A stretch of DNA of 64,000 nucleotides from Shinisaurus crocodilurus (GCA_021292165.1 JAHFWL010001321.1:638501-702500), one strand, 5' to 3'; positions 41,885-52,261 are shown, numbered from the stretch's first letter. A program made the numbers and translations. Notes: a model not told the origin generated them from the letters alone.

Positions 41885-42354
41885 TCAAGGGCTGTAGTTT
41901 TGAGGCCTCCTTCTGTTCCGTGCCCTGGGTGTCAACGGCCACCTGGGGACACCCAGACGGGAGGAGGAAGGGCCTGCGGGCCGGTGGCTTGCCTGCCCAA
42001 TCCGTGGAGGCCACGCGTGCCGCGAGGGGGTCGGAGATATGACTGCTGGGACAGAGGGCTGTTGCTGGACCAGCAGCTCCAACAGTTCCGTCTGGCGGTG
42101 CATGATGGCGATGATTTGCTCGGTCCCTGCCCGGTCTTTTTCGCGCTCCTCCAGGTCTGCCTTGGCATAACCGTCGAGGGCGGAAAGGATCCTGTCGGTG
42201 GCCGTCTGCATCCGCCGGTCAGCCTCTCTCGCCAGTTCCAGGGCCAGATCTTTCCGGGGTTTTTTATGCCGATTCCGGAGGTTGGCAAGACGTTCAGCGG
42301 CGGAGAGGCCCATAGGGCCAGGCAATGGACTGGGAGAAGGGGTTAGATGTACAT
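41885..42354 (-). CDS. Locus C exon 5, helical C-terminus
   Basis: The minus-strand acceptor CGGTTTGCTTTCAG precedes ATGTACATC, entering in phase 1; the preceding G completes an Asp codon. It encodes residues 377-532 and stops at TGA/TAA-type codon 41887-41885. After a Pro/Ser-rich lead (DVHLTPSPSPLPGPMG), a charged helical stretch follows: LANLRNRHKKPRKDLALELA, READRRMQTATDRILSALDG, then HRQTELLELLVQQQ. This kind of amphipathic C-terminal helix is common behind Myb/SANT-like domains of MSANTD/transposon-derived proteins and may mediate oligomerisation (family knowledge). The tail is Pro/Arg-rich. Confidence comes mainly from phase agreement with four upstream exons. Confidence 0.72.
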
Positions 42355-42986
42355 CTGAAAGCAAACCGGTGAGTGGGGGGAGAAAGAAGAACAAGGAAAC
42401 TGAAACGCCGCATGGGATCCCACGTCAAGAAAGTCAATCCCACAAGGGTGAGCTGAAGAAACTACAGTAGATACCTGATGGAAATTGTAATATTGCCTGC
42501 TTAAATCAACAAGGTAATGTAACCACTAGTTAGAGTGGGAGGAAAGGGTTAACTGAACAATCCCCAGGGTGCATGCTTTGTAACCCCTCCTCCCTACTTC
42601 CAGGCTCTCTGTGGCCAGCTCTCTCTCTCTCTCTCTCTCTCTCTCCCCCTGCCCCTCCAGCATGATGGACACAAGATCTGAGCTGGCTTCCAGCCAGTGA
42701 TCTTCAGTGAAGTGGACTCTTAACACCAAAGACTCTAACCTGCCTATATGCATCCTGCATATATGAATAAACAGACTGTAAGTAAAACTAATAAATGTCT
42801 TTAGTTTTAAACCTTGTATGGACAATCCGTTTCCTTTTAAGAGCCTTTTACCTGGGTTTAGCAACCCACGTGGTGATAAGCAGTTTCAATAACCAGGCTG
42901 TGCATAATGGGGAAAACTCTGCTTCATCCTAACCAATATAGGATCGACTCCTTTCCATATCCTCCAACAATACCCTCCCTCCATAC

Positions 42987-43319
42987 CGGGGTGGGCAACT
43001 TCTTTCAGCCCAAGTGCTGAATTCAATTTCGGAGAAGCCCTTGAGGGCCGCATTCCAATGGTGGGCGGGGCCAAAGGCAAAAGGAGTGGAGCCAACAATA
43101 CCAGCATATTTTAGCGTGAAGCTCTTCCTGCCAGTAACTAGGCCTTAGGAGAGGCGTTTCAAACTTTGAGAATGGGGGAAGAATTGCACAGAAGCTGGGA
43201 AACCACCAAACGATTGGTGGTCAGGGGAAAGGAGGTGGGACTGGGGGAAGGGGGTGTGGCCATCTGGAGAGCCCCAGAGGGCTGCATCGAGACCCCTGAC
43301 CTGAGGCTCCCCGGCCCTG
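42987..43319 (+). mobile_element. hAT MITE family H copy in intron 4 of locus C
   Basis: Flanks CTCCATAC (42979-42986) and CTCTATAC (43320-43327) match at 7 of 8 positions. Interior GGAAACCACCAAACGATTGG is the family block. Confidence 0.7.
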
Positions 43320-43498
43320 CTCTATACTAATAGCAAACTCATCCTCCCAGTGTGGTTCCTTATGTAGCCAAAACGGCAGAGGCTCGGGTGAAAGCCCAAG
43401 GTCTGCAGAAGTACAAAAAAAGATTCAGGGGAAAAAACCTAGGGTGCAGGAACCTGAGTTCAGACGTGCCCAACCCCACATGCTGAAATCATGTATGC

Positions 43499-43901
43499 AG
43501 TGGTGTGGTGAAGCCAGGCCTTGCAGGGGCGCAGTGCCAACACTTTTTTATGCACAGGGTCGCTGATGTCATCTGCCGCCCCCCCAGAATTCCCCATTTC
43601 CTCCGAGCTCAGTTGCAATCCTCACAGTAGCTGGGGTGTGTGTGTTAATTTTCCCAGAAACAATATATTGCTCCTTGTTGTAATGCAAAGTATTCTGGGG
43701 TGGCTTGGTCTTGAATTGGCAGTGAAGACCCATGAGCTTGACAAAAGACCTGCTCCTGGTACAGATGAAAATTCCTAGAACTGGTTTGTTGGTATGGATC
43801 AACACATTGGCCTGCATTTTTTGGACTCTCCTTGGGGGCGTGGCTGTAGGGACTGGCATGCGGAGCGCCTGCACTTCAGAACTGACCACGACACCACTGC
43901 A
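43499..43901. mobile_element. Candidate MITE with CAGTGGTGT termini
   Basis: CAGTGGTGTGGTGAAG at the left and GACCACGACACCACTG at the right are inverted. Flanking 8-mers match only partly. No ORF. Confidence 0.5.
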
Positions 43902-44074
43902 CACATGAGGAGCTTCTGGGGCTCTGTGGGCTAGGTGCACCTGCCAACATGATGGACATCCACACTACCCATGCTTTGGAAGTGCATTGGTATGCGCCTT
44001 CGTGGTACACACGGGCAAATGTGTGGGCAGTGCTCCTCCAGTCCCTCTCACATGTTCTTTTGATGCATCCCTTT

Positions 44075-44200
44075 CCAAGCTGGTACCTTCCAGATGTGTT
44101 GGAATACAGCTCCCATCAGCCCCACCCAGCATGGCCATTGGGCATACTGGCTGGGAATGATGGGAGTTGCAGTTCCAACACGACTGCAAAAGGTGCCATG
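44075..44200. mobile_element. Palindromic MITE, family U (CTCCCATCA type)
   Basis: CCAGATGTGTTGGAATACAG with CTCCCATCAGCCCC is inverted against GGGAATGATGGGAGTTGCAG with TTCCAACACG. Relatives: 56297-56390 (compact, near-perfect) and fragments at 1170-1245, 52085-52150 and 52210-52262. Confidence 0.65.
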
Positions 44201-44284
44201 TCCAGGAAAGCTGTGTCAATCAATGGGGAGGGTCATCTGAATACACCCCCACGCCAGGCACTGTACTTCAGCAGAAAGATAAAA

Positions 44285-45000
44285 ATATAAGAAGAGCCCT
44301 GCTGGATCAGACCCAGGGTCCATCTCATCCAGCATTCTGTTCACACAGTGGCCAACCAGCTGCCCACAGGAAGCCCACAAGCAGGACAGGAGGGCAACAG
44401 CACCCTCCTGCCAACATTCCCCAGCAACTGGTGTACACAGGCATACTGCCTCTGATAATGGATGTAGCATATGGCCATCAGGACTAGTAGCCATTGATAG
44501 CCTTTTCCTCTAGGAATTTGTCCAGTCCCCTTTCAAAGCCCTCCAAATTGGTGGCCATCACTACATCTTGTGGAAGTGAATTCCACATTTTAACTCTGTG
44601 CTATGCAAAGAAGTCCTTCCTTTTATCTGTCCTGAATCTCCCACCAATCAGCTTCATGGGATGACCCCTTTGGATTATAGTATTATGAGAGAGGGAGAAA
44701 AATGTCTTCTTGTTCACTTTCTCCACACCATGCATAATTTTATACACCTCTATCATGTCTCACCTTCCCCTTTTTCTAAGCTAAACAATCCTGGACGTTG
44801 TACCCTTTCCTCATAGGGGAGTCGCTCCAGGCCCTTGATCATTTTAGTTGCCCCTTTCTGCACTTTTCCCAACTCTACAATGTCCTTTTTTTTAGGTGTG
44901 GTGACCAGAACTGTACACAGTATTCTAAGTGTGGTCACACCATAGATTTGTATAAGGGTAGTATGACTGTATAAGGGGAGCATGATCCCCTCATACAAGG
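44285..45000 (-). mobile_element. CR1 family B, 0.7-kb 3'-end copy
   Basis: Minus-strand copy beginning with the tail (AGAGCCCTGCTGGATCAG) and extending to coding remnants such as [20 protein letters not shown]. Frame broken. It lies in intron 4 of locus C, in the same orientation as the gene. Confidence 0.8.
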
Positions 45001-45278
45001 GGAGATTCCTTGGGAATTACCCAATTGTATCATTCCGCTGGCACAATGAGGTTGCACTAGCAGAAACTAGGTTCTGAACTATGCACAAAACAAGAATCCA
45101 ACTAAAGTTACGTTTGCGCAAGCAGCTGTGCCATTGTAATGCGCAAAGGAAAGATTTGGTGGAACTCTGCTAGCACTATTTGACACCATTGGATACTGCT
45201 CATAGGAGGCAGAGGGTGTCCAAACAAGAAAAAAATATTTAAATCTAATCAATGGTAGGAATTAAACATCACCTTTAC

Positions 45279-45359
45279 CTGCTGTGGAGCCGGTGGTGGC
45301 TGGGCTGCCGGGGATGCTGGGCGGGGCAGGTGGCAGGTGGTTAAGAAGATGGTCAGCTT
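45279..45359 (-). CDS. Locus C exon 4 (81 nt)
   Basis: Minus strand: acceptor TTGTGTTTTAG, donor CACAGCAG|GTAAAGG. The 81-nt exon is symmetric (phase 1 in and out), encoding EADHLLNHLPPAPPSIPG then SPATTGSTA, a Pro-rich linker at residues ~350-376. It joins exon 3 (ending ...PQPAM plus G) and exon 5 (AT GTA...) without a frame change. Skipping it would also keep the frame, so it could be an alternative exon. Short exon calls are inherently less certain; the support is splice signals plus phase. Confidence 0.6.
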
Positions 45360-45391
45360 CTAAAACACAAGAGAAATGCATTCATTTACAC

Positions 45392-45525
45392 CAGGGGTGA
45401 CAAACCTTTTTCAGCCCAAGGGCCGAATTCCATCTAAGAGATGCTCTCGGGGGCAGAACTCTAGTGGTGGGTGTGGCCACAGGCAAAAGTGGGTGGGACT
45501 GAAAAAATCTCCCCACCCCATTACA
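45392..45525 (+). mobile_element. hAT MITE family H, 5' fragment
   Basis: CAGGGGTGACAAACC and TTTCAGCCCAAGGGCCG are the family start. The copy stops after the GGTGGGTGTGGCCACAGGC block. Confidence 0.65.
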
Positions 45526-45904
45526 TTCTTACGGATTTATATTGGGAAGCATGCCGACTCAGAAGCAAGCATGAGCAGCATGTCCACTCACAAGTAAACA
45601 GGACCAGCCTCTGCAAGGCTACTGAGGACTAAATCACTTGGCAGCACTTTCAAAAAGCATCCCAGACACCAAGCTTCTGCATGTCTACTCAGAAGTAAAC
45701 ATGAATATCATACCTACTCACAAGTAAGCAGGACAAGGCTCAGAAGGGAGGAGGACTGAATCACTCTGAAAAACTGAAAAACTTCCTCCCCTGGCCCCAC
45801 CCACTCTGTCAAGGAGGGAAAAGCTCTCATCTCTGATCAGCAGCAGTACAAAGGGGATAGAAATGGCTGGCATCTCGAGTTAGAAAAGGATCAGGGAGCA
45901 GGTC
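45526..45904. other. Intron of locus C, no feature recognised
   Basis: Two weakly similar pieces, CAGCATGTCCACTCACAAGT and TCATACCTACTCACAAGT, suggest decayed family-T repeats. No exon. Confidence 0.4.
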
Positions 45905-46315
45905 AGGGCCAGCACCAAGAGTAGGTATGGCCGGGTCCTGCCAAGGACCCTCACCCCAGCAAGGGCCTACTGACAAGCGCCCCCTGGAGTTGCTTCTCCT
46001 CTTCACCAATGCAACCTGGATGGACCCTTGGTCTGATCCAGCAGGGCTCTTCTTAACCTGCTTTCCCCCCTGCTTTCGCTCTGGCCCAGGCAATGATGGT
46101 GAGGAGGAGGAGCAGGAGATGCCACCGCCTACTTGCTTCCTGGCTCCCTGCCTGTCAAGCGAGCATTAGCAATGATAGGAAGAGGATGAGACACAAAAGC
46201 AGCTGGTGACAATGGCGGTGAGAAGGTAGACTCACTATGGGAGGGGCCCATGCAGGGGGTCTTGCTTACCTTCAAAACCTGGAGCAGGCACTGCCCCAGT
46301 GCTGTTAACTAAGGG
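45905..46315 (+). repeat. hAT-like repeat family G, copy 4
   Basis: Starts CAGGGCCAGCACCAAGAGTA. An inserted CR1 family B tail scrap (GATGGACCCTTGGTCTGATC, 46020-46060) lies inside. Confidence 0.55.
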
Positions 46316-47303
46316 TGGTAAACCAGGGGAGAATGCTCCCATTCCTGTGTTTATCCCAATTTAAAAGAAAATAGGAGAAAGGATATACGGCAATTTCCAA
46401 TGTTCAAATGTTCATAAGAAACACTGGAATCCCCTTGCCCCACCAAAACCACCACCTCTTAAGTCAGTGATGGTTTTGTGCTCATGGTGTGCAAAGATGG
46501 GGTAGTTTTCCACTGGCGGATGAGGATTGGGCAGTAGGGCTTTACTGTGAGTTCCCTTTTTGTTCCATCACATGGGAGACCAGGCGTCAAAAGATTAAAC
46601 TTCTCTTCGGAAACAAGGCACATTTTGTAGTCCTTTCGGAGCAGAGAGGGGTGTTTCCCAGTTTCTGGTTCTGCCTCTGACCAGAGAGCTCGTGCAGCGG
46701 TGACTAGCAGGAGCGCCCCCCCCCCCCCGATTCCTGCTCATGAGGAGTCCTCATGAGCCAGAGTGACGGCGCTGCGGTCTCCACTGTGCGCCTCCACTCC
46801 GCGCCCTGAACGGGGCTTGAGGTGGCAGCACACAGCGGAGATTGGGGAAGCTGATGACAGCCGCCCCCAAGTGCCGTTTGGGCACTTTGGGGCAGCTGTC
46901 ATCGGTGCTCACCCGGAGTCGCTTGGCAAGAACGGCAAGGGGATTTTGCCACTCTCGCCAAGCAGCTCTGTAGCGGTTTGGGTTACTCCTGGGCTTGTTG
47001 TGTTGTTCGGGTTCAGATGACATGGCAAGCGCAGGGGTGGCTACTAAATCCTACAAGCCAAGGCCTATTGGGGTGGCTTATAAGTCCAGAAGCTGGGCTT
47101 ATAAGCCACCCCGAATAAGCAATGCCGGGATCACACAACACGACAAGCCCCCCGTGTTGGACTTCCCCACCCTACCCCCTCACACCCAACACACACACAC
47201 ACACGCACACACCTTTCTCTGCAAACCAATTATGCCTCTTTACACAAGGGGAGTGGATGAAAAATCTGACCCATCTTTGGAATCACAAAAATGGGGTACC
47301 TAC
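46316..47303. other. Intron 3 of locus C; MITE remnants, no exon
   Basis: 46750-47160 contains GGCACTTTGGGGCAGCTGTC and GGGTTCAGATGACATGG, also seen near 54480-54730 and 55320-55500, so a dispersed non-coding element is present. A (CA)n tract is at 47190-47213. Confidence 0.45.
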
Positions 47304-47891
47304 CCATGGCCGGCTGAGGGGTGCCTATTGGTTCCTCGAAAGTGTTCTCCGTCTTGCACACCACGGTGGGGGAGTCCACCGAATCAACAAGTTCAATGGA
47401 AAACTGAGTGGAGGGGTCAAAGAGGTTCTGGGTCGGGAGGTAGCCCTCCACCTCTTCATGGAGGCCCCTCTCCTCTGGGGCACATGGTGAAGCATCATCT
47501 CCTCCCAACTCCTCCTGAGGGGTGAAACTGTGCATCCTCCCAGGGGGTTGGGGCACACCGGAATCCAAAATGCGCTCCAGCTGGTCGTAGAAGGGGCATG
47601 TGATGCGCCCTTTGCCGACCGAGTTACTCTGCTTGACCTTCTTGTAGTCCCGACGCATCGTTTTGGTCTTGGTCCGGCACTCCTGGGCCGTCCGCTCATG
47701 CCCTCTCTTGGCCATCTCATTCGCGATGACCTGGAAGGTGTCCATGTTCCGGTGGCTGCTCTGAAGGACTTGCTGGATCCGTTGCTCCCCCCAAATATCT
47801 AAGAGGTCAATCACTTCGGCGTACGACCAGTTGGTGCCACGGCGGCTCATCTTCGGGAAATTGTGTATCGACGTGATGGAGCCAACTGTGA
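47304..47891 (-). CDS. Locus C exon 3, Myb/SANT-like DNA-binding domain
   Basis: Minus strand: acceptor GTCTTTCTTCTCAG at 47892, donor CCATGG|GTAGGT at 47303. The exon is 588 nt, phase 1 in and out. After TVGSITSIHNFPK it reads MSRRGTNWSYAEVIDLLDIW, then RTAQECRTKTKTMRRDYKKV and PFYDQLERIL. This is a three-helix Myb/SANT-like domain (Myb_DNA-bind_4 type, as in ZSCAN20/ZSCAN29 and MSANTD proteins) at residues ~174-262. The conserved Trp, the RT..QCR.K spacing and the terminal FYD-L are present. An acidic Ser/Thr/Pro stretch with VVCKTENTFEE follows. If splicing at 47303 fails, the frame stops at 47230. The protein should be nuclear. No zinc-finger exon was found downstream. Confidence 0.85.
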
Positions 47892-47959
47892 CTGAGAAGA
47901 AAGACGGGAGTGTGTGTGGGAAACTTCCATTTTAGTTCATCTAATCCTTAAGTTCATCT

Positions 47960-48271
47960 AAGAGGGGTGTTGGACCTCTTTCAGCCCAAGGGCCAAATAC
48001 AATTTTGGAGAAGCTCTTGGGAGCCACATTCCAGTGGTGGGCAGGGCCAAAGACAAAATGGATTGGGTCAAAATCTCAAAAATACTAGCATATTTTAATT
48101 TAAAGCTCTTACTGCCAGAAATTAAGCCTTAGGAGAAGCATTTCATCCTTTTAGAATGGGAAAAAATGTGCCAAAGCTGGAAACCATCAGTGATTGGGGA
48201 AAAGTGGGCGTGGCCATCCGAATCCTGGAGGGCCGAATTTGGCCCACGGACGTGAGGTTCTGGACCACAGT
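47960..48271 (+). mobile_element. hAT MITE family H copy in intron 2 of locus C
   Basis: AAGAGGGGTGTTGGACC start, TTTCAGCCCAAGGGCC body and GTGAGGTTCTGGACCACAG end. Termini are degenerate and no target duplication is clear. Confidence 0.6.
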
Positions 48272-48852
48272 TCTAATGGTAAACCATATTTAAAACCTCA
48301 ATCTAGGTTTTACATCATTTTTCCTCTGATTCTAATAAATCTCTTTCTTCTCCCACCCCTGGAACGCTTCAAGGCAGTCAGAAGCCTTAATAGTCGTTCA
48401 TTTATTTATTTAAAATTATCTAAACACCACTAGTCATAAAATATATCACACTGCAATTTGAATGTACAAATCCAAAATGCTACCATAAAAACACCACTCA
48501 GCTGAAACCAGACCACAACCAACCACAAAACAGAGTAGCAAAATGATCATAAAATATGGGATACAGGCAGGAAACATCCATGTTGAAAAGTAAAGTAGAA
48601 TAATTAGGTTTTCACTAAAGGTGCCAGGAATCACGCCCCTCCCGACTTTTCTGGGACCATTCATCCCCTGCAAAAGTGGGGTGGGTATTCAGGGACCTTT
48701 GTAAAGGCGATATTCTAAGACCTTTCATGGCAGGGGGCAGGGGGTTACTTTTTAAATATGAGCTGGGCAAGGGTTTTTCCCCCCTCCTTCTTTTACCTAA
48801 TGACTGTTTGTAGCCATCTGGGTACATTCCCGAGGAAATAATTCCCCTAGGA
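48272..48852. other. Intron 2 of locus C, no feature recognised
   Basis: AT-rich with TTTATTTATTTAAAATTATC near 48400. Only short frames. Confidence 0.35.
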
Positions 48853-49200
48853 CAGGGGTGCAGAACCCCTTTGAGCCCAAGGGCCAAATTCCATTTTGGA
48901 GAGGATCTCTGGGGCCACATTCCAAAGGTGGGCGGGGCCAAAGACAAAGGGAGTGGGGCCAAAATACCAAATATACTGGCATATTTGAGCTTAAAGCTCC
49001 TACTGCCAGTAACTAAGCCATGGGAGAGGCATGTCAACCATTTACGATAGAGCAAAAAAACCTGCAAAAAAGCCAGGAAACCACCAAACACACATTGGTT
49101 CAGGTAAAGGTGGGGTGGGGGGCAAGGGAAGGGGGTCAGCCCATCTGGGGAGTCCCAGAGGGCTGGACTGGGACCCCAGTTGGGCCAGATCACCAAAGTT
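48853..49200 (+). mobile_element. hAT MITE family H copy
   Basis: Clear CAGGGGTGCAGAACC start and GAAACCACCAAACACACATTG interior. The 3' terminus is lost near 49200. Confidence 0.65.
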
Positions 49201-49347
49201 TGCTATTACACAGAGCAACGATGACGACAGAAGAGGAATAGGATAAAGCCGAGATATCCGGGATGGGGCATTGGGCTACTTTTCCGCTCTCGCACAGAAA
49301 ATACACATGCCCCCTGCCAGTAATCTTGGGGCAGAACAAAGCCTTAC

Positions 49348-49471
49348 CAAGTGAAGCGGCCTCCCTCTCCAGCCCCTGCTTGGCCTCCCTGCGGAGGTGC
49401 TGTCGCCTGTCCAGCAAGGCGTGCTCAGCCTCCGGGGAATGGACATCCTTCTCTTCGAACACAACTGGCAC
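49348..49471 (-). CDS. Locus C exon 2, KRAB-A-derived (124 nt)
   Basis: Minus strand: acceptor CGCCGTTTCCAG at 49472, donor GTAAGG at 49347. In phase 0 it reads VPVVFEEKDVHSPEAEHALL then DRRQHLRREAKQGLEREAAS-L plus one base. VPVVFEE, ALLD, the -Q-LRRE spacing and ASLG keep the KRAB A-box outline, but the DVAV-F and EEW motifs are lost. It joins exon 1 in phase 0 (QEQQ|VPVV) and exon 3 in phase 1. It has the same length and phases as the KRAB-derived exons of loci A and B. Corepressor recruitment is doubtful because the main contact residues are substituted (inference). Confidence 0.78.
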
Positions 49472-49572
49472 CTGGAAACGGCGACAAAGGGCTGGTTCCC
49501 ACACGCAGTAGATTATTTTATTTATTACAGTGTTTGCATCCTACCGCTCTATTGCGACTTCTGTGGTGGCTC

Positions 49573-49690
49573 ATCAGAGCCAGCGCCAAGGGTAGGCATG
49601 GTTGGGCAGTTGCCGAGGGCCCACACCCTAGCAGGGGCCCAGTGACAAGAACCCCCTGGAGTTGCTCCTGCTCTTCACCATTGCAGCCTG
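49573..49690 (+). repeat. hAT-like repeat family G, fragment
   Basis: CAGAGCCAGCGCCAAGGGTA then GGGCCCACACCCTAGCAGGG. 5' third of the family. Confidence 0.5.
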
Positions 49691-49871
49691 CTTGTTCACC
49701 CTGAGAATTCATTACTTTGCCCTGCGGGCGCTCTGTGCCTTAACATGAGCTTTGCCCTCTGTGTGAGTTGCTGGCTCCGAGTCCATTGGTGTGGTGGACA
49801 AGGGGGAGTCAGGGGTGTTGTGTGAGGTTGTTATGAGGGTCTTGAGTCAAATGCAACCACCTGAATCAAGG

Positions 49872-50230
49872 CTGGTGTCAAGGGTAGGTATGGTCGGGCA
49901 CCTGCCAAGGACCCACACCCACACCAGGGGCCCACTGACAAGAGCTCCTGGAGTTGCTCCTGCTCTTCACCATGGTAACCTGCTCCTTCACCTTCCGAGA
50001 TAATGGTGGTGGTGGTGAGGAGCAGCAGATGCCACAGCCTCCTTGTTCACTGGTTCCCTGCCGGTCATGCAAGCAAGTGATAGCCATGATGAGAAAGAGG
50101 ATGAAGAGCAAGAGCAGCTGGTCACAATGGCGGTGAGAAGATAGGCTCACTGTGGGAAGGGAACCCATTGAAGATATGTTGCCCAAAGACCCTCAAAAAC
50201 CTGGAACAGGAACTGTCCCTTGGCAAAGTG
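49872..50230 (+). repeat. hAT-like repeat family G, copy 5
   Basis: GGCTGGTGTCAAGGGTAGGT through CACAATGGCGGTGAGAAGAT to CCTCAAAAACCTGGAACAGG. It lies in intron 1 of locus C. Confidence 0.55.
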
Positions 50231-50386
50231 TTGTCCACTGCCTGCCTCCGGCAATGGTGGGCTGGGTCCCCTTACTCCCCAGCATTTTGGAAGGACCCAC
50301 TGCAGAGCTGGGCAGCCTGTCTGAAATTAATTCTGACCGTAGGCAAAACCTCCCAGTGCCCCACAACCCAATTCCCTGGGTTTCAC

Positions 50387-50722
50387 CTGCTGCTCCTGTC
50401 TCTTGACTCCTCGTTGGCTCAGCATGAACTCCTCCGGCTGTTGGGGGTTCCCCCATCCCGAATGTGGGGACCAGACAAGCTTCAGGTGCTCCTGGCTGTG
50501 GACTTCCCAGTACTGGGGAAGCTCCTCATCGGGCTCCTGTTTCACCTGCTCGGGTCTGACCCATCCCAAGATGTCCCTCAGGCTCCCAGCCTGGATCACA
50601 CGAGGGCCTTTTGCTGCTCTGTCCTCCTCTTCGTCATTGTTCTCCATTTTTAGCTGCAGCTGCAGCCCATGCTCTTGCAAGGCCTGGAACTGGAGGCCAA
50701 GGCTGGTTCGCTTGGCAGCCAT
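50387..50722 (-). CDS. Locus C exon 1, SCAN-gene leader without SCAN core
   Basis: Minus-strand ATG at 50722 in GACAAAATGG, the same start context as locus B (GATAAAATGG). Both products begin MAA-(E/K)-RT. The exon encodes 112 residues: a leader with EEEDRAAKGP, LGWVRPEQVKQEPDEELPQ and SPHSGWGNPQQPE, then directly EFMLSQRGVKRQEQQ and the donor CAG|GTGAAA in phase 0. In related genes the ~85-residue SCAN domain lies between the GWGNP leader and the AEDFLL-Q-RE end of this exon. Here it is absent without frame loss. So the protein keeps both edges of a SCAN exon but cannot form the SCAN dimer. The VKQEPDEE motif resembles a sumoylation-type site (inference). Confidence 0.75.
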
Positions 50723-51040
50723 TTTGTCTCTTCCAGTGACAGAGTCGGCCTACCTGGTCGTTCGTGGACCTCTCTCTTTAGCTGCAAGCATTGGGTAAAT
50801 TTCAGGTCTGAGGCCTAATCTTCCAGGGTCTTTTGGACAGCACTACAAATTATTTAGGATGTTCGGACAAAGAGGTGTTGACATCACACAAGAGGCTTTG
50901 CCCCTGTGGGAAAGAGAGAGAGAAACAGGAGGATGTAGGGAGAGAACATTCAAAAAGCATAGCCACATTGGTCTGGTTCTCATGCAACAATAACCCAGAA
51001 TTAAAAACAAACCAAAACTGGGTTATCGGAAATGAGGCAG
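50723..51040 (-). promoter_or_regulatory. 5' flank / 5' UTR of locus C
   Basis: On the minus strand an AATGCTTGCAG acceptor-like site lies ~60 nt before the ATG, so a 5' UTR intron is possible. No TATA box or CpG island is evident. The promoter itself is not located. Confidence 0.35.
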
Positions 51041-51205
51041 CATTTATTTATTTCATTTTTATACTGCCCAATAGCTGAAGCTCTCTGGGTGGTTCAGAAC
51101 AAGGAAAACCATAAAATACATGATAAAACACAATTTAAAAGTTTAAAACTACAGTATAAAATACAAACCAAAATAAAAACCTAGCAGCAGTGCAAAGATT
51201 TAAAA
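51041..51205 (-). mobile_element. L2-like LINE 3'-end fragment
   Basis: TTTTATACTGCCCAATAGCTG with GAAGCTCTCTGGGTGGTTC matches the 3' end seen at 25455. Confidence 0.6.
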
Positions 51206-51207
51206 TA

Positions 51208-51466
51208 CAGTCATGCCTTGGATTGAGAGCATAATTCGTTCCAGAAACATGCTTGTAATCCAAAACACTTATATCAAAATGAAATCCCCCCAAAAAAATT
51301 TGTACAGAGATTTTTAATTTAAGCCGTACTACAGTACTTGTATTGCAAGACGTCGCTTGTATATCAAGTAAAAAAAAATTAAAAAAAAATTAAATAAATA
51401 TTTAAAAATTTGCTTGTCTTGCAAAACGCTCTCAAACCAAGTTACTTGCAATCCAAGGTATTACTG
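51208..51466 (-). mobile_element. Tc1/mariner (Tigger-like) MITE, copy 1
   Basis: Ends CAGTCATGCCTTGGATTG and CAATCCAAGGTATTACTG are inverted, with TA on both sides (51206-51207 and 51467-51468). TA duplication and this terminus fit Tc1/mariner-group elements. Copy 2 is at 58107-58356 in the opposite orientation. Confidence 0.8.
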
Positions 51467-51589
51467 TACAGTAACAGATTTAAAACAGATACCGAAAAAC
51501 TAAAATGCCTGGGGAAATAAGGTTTTCACCTGGCACTGAAAAGAGCACAACGTAGGACATGAGTGCAAAAGCACCATTCTGCCTTTATA

Positions 51590-51807
51590 TCTCACCTTTT
51601 TCTTCCCTCCTGCAAGGAACCCAAGGCAGCTTACATAGTCCTCCTCCTCTCCATTTTTATACTCACAACAACCCTGTGAGGTAAGTTAGGCTGAGAGTCA
51701 GTGACTGGCCCAAAGTGACCCGGTGAGCTTCATGGCTGAGTGGGGGACTCGAACCCGTCTCCCAAGTCCCAGTCCAACACTCTAGCCACTATGCCACAGT
51801 CTCTCAT
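51590..51807 (-). repeat. MIR-like tRNA-derived SINE, copy 7
   Basis: Minus-strand copy with CTCCTGCAAGGAACCCAAGG, CAACCCTGTGAGGTAAGTTA and CCACTATGCCACAGTCTCTC. Confidence 0.85.
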
Positions 51808-52261
51808 GGGTAACATCTCCAGTAGTTTAGAGAAGACGGTTTTTTAAAAAGATGTCAAGCAGCCAGGGACATCAAGATATCTATTTTGTACTTATTTTAT
51901 TATGCTGCTTTGGAAACATTTTATTTTGATAAGTGGCTAACAAATAAATAATAGCTTTAACAACAACTACTTTAGCACCCCCCCTCCACACAGTGCAAAC
52001 AACACAATATTAGGAGCAGAGGGGACAAGCTACAGGTGGCATTTATTTTAAAAAGCCACATGAATACATAGGCTGGTGTGGATAGAGCAGCCTTCCCTGA
52101 CTGGATGCCCTCCAGGTGTGTTGGACTGCAACTCCCATAATGCCCAGCAGATGACCTTTGGGGTCTTTTCCAACTTGATGTGTCTGTGATTCTGTGACTT
52201 GCCATACAGCATCCTTCTTCAGCCTGGTGCTGACCAGATGTGGGAGCTGTAGTCCAACAAA
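51808..52261. other. Intergenic stretch with family-U MITE scraps
   Basis: TTGGACTGCAACTCCCATAA near 52120 and TGGGAGCTGTAGTCCAAC near 52240 are family-U arms. No gene. Confidence 0.45.

Noticed and set aside
47230..47303. Myb/SANT reading frame ending at 47230 as the protein C-terminus
   Set aside because: A good donor at 47303 leads in phase to two further exons. The extra 24 codons have no family resemblance. Intron retention remains possible.
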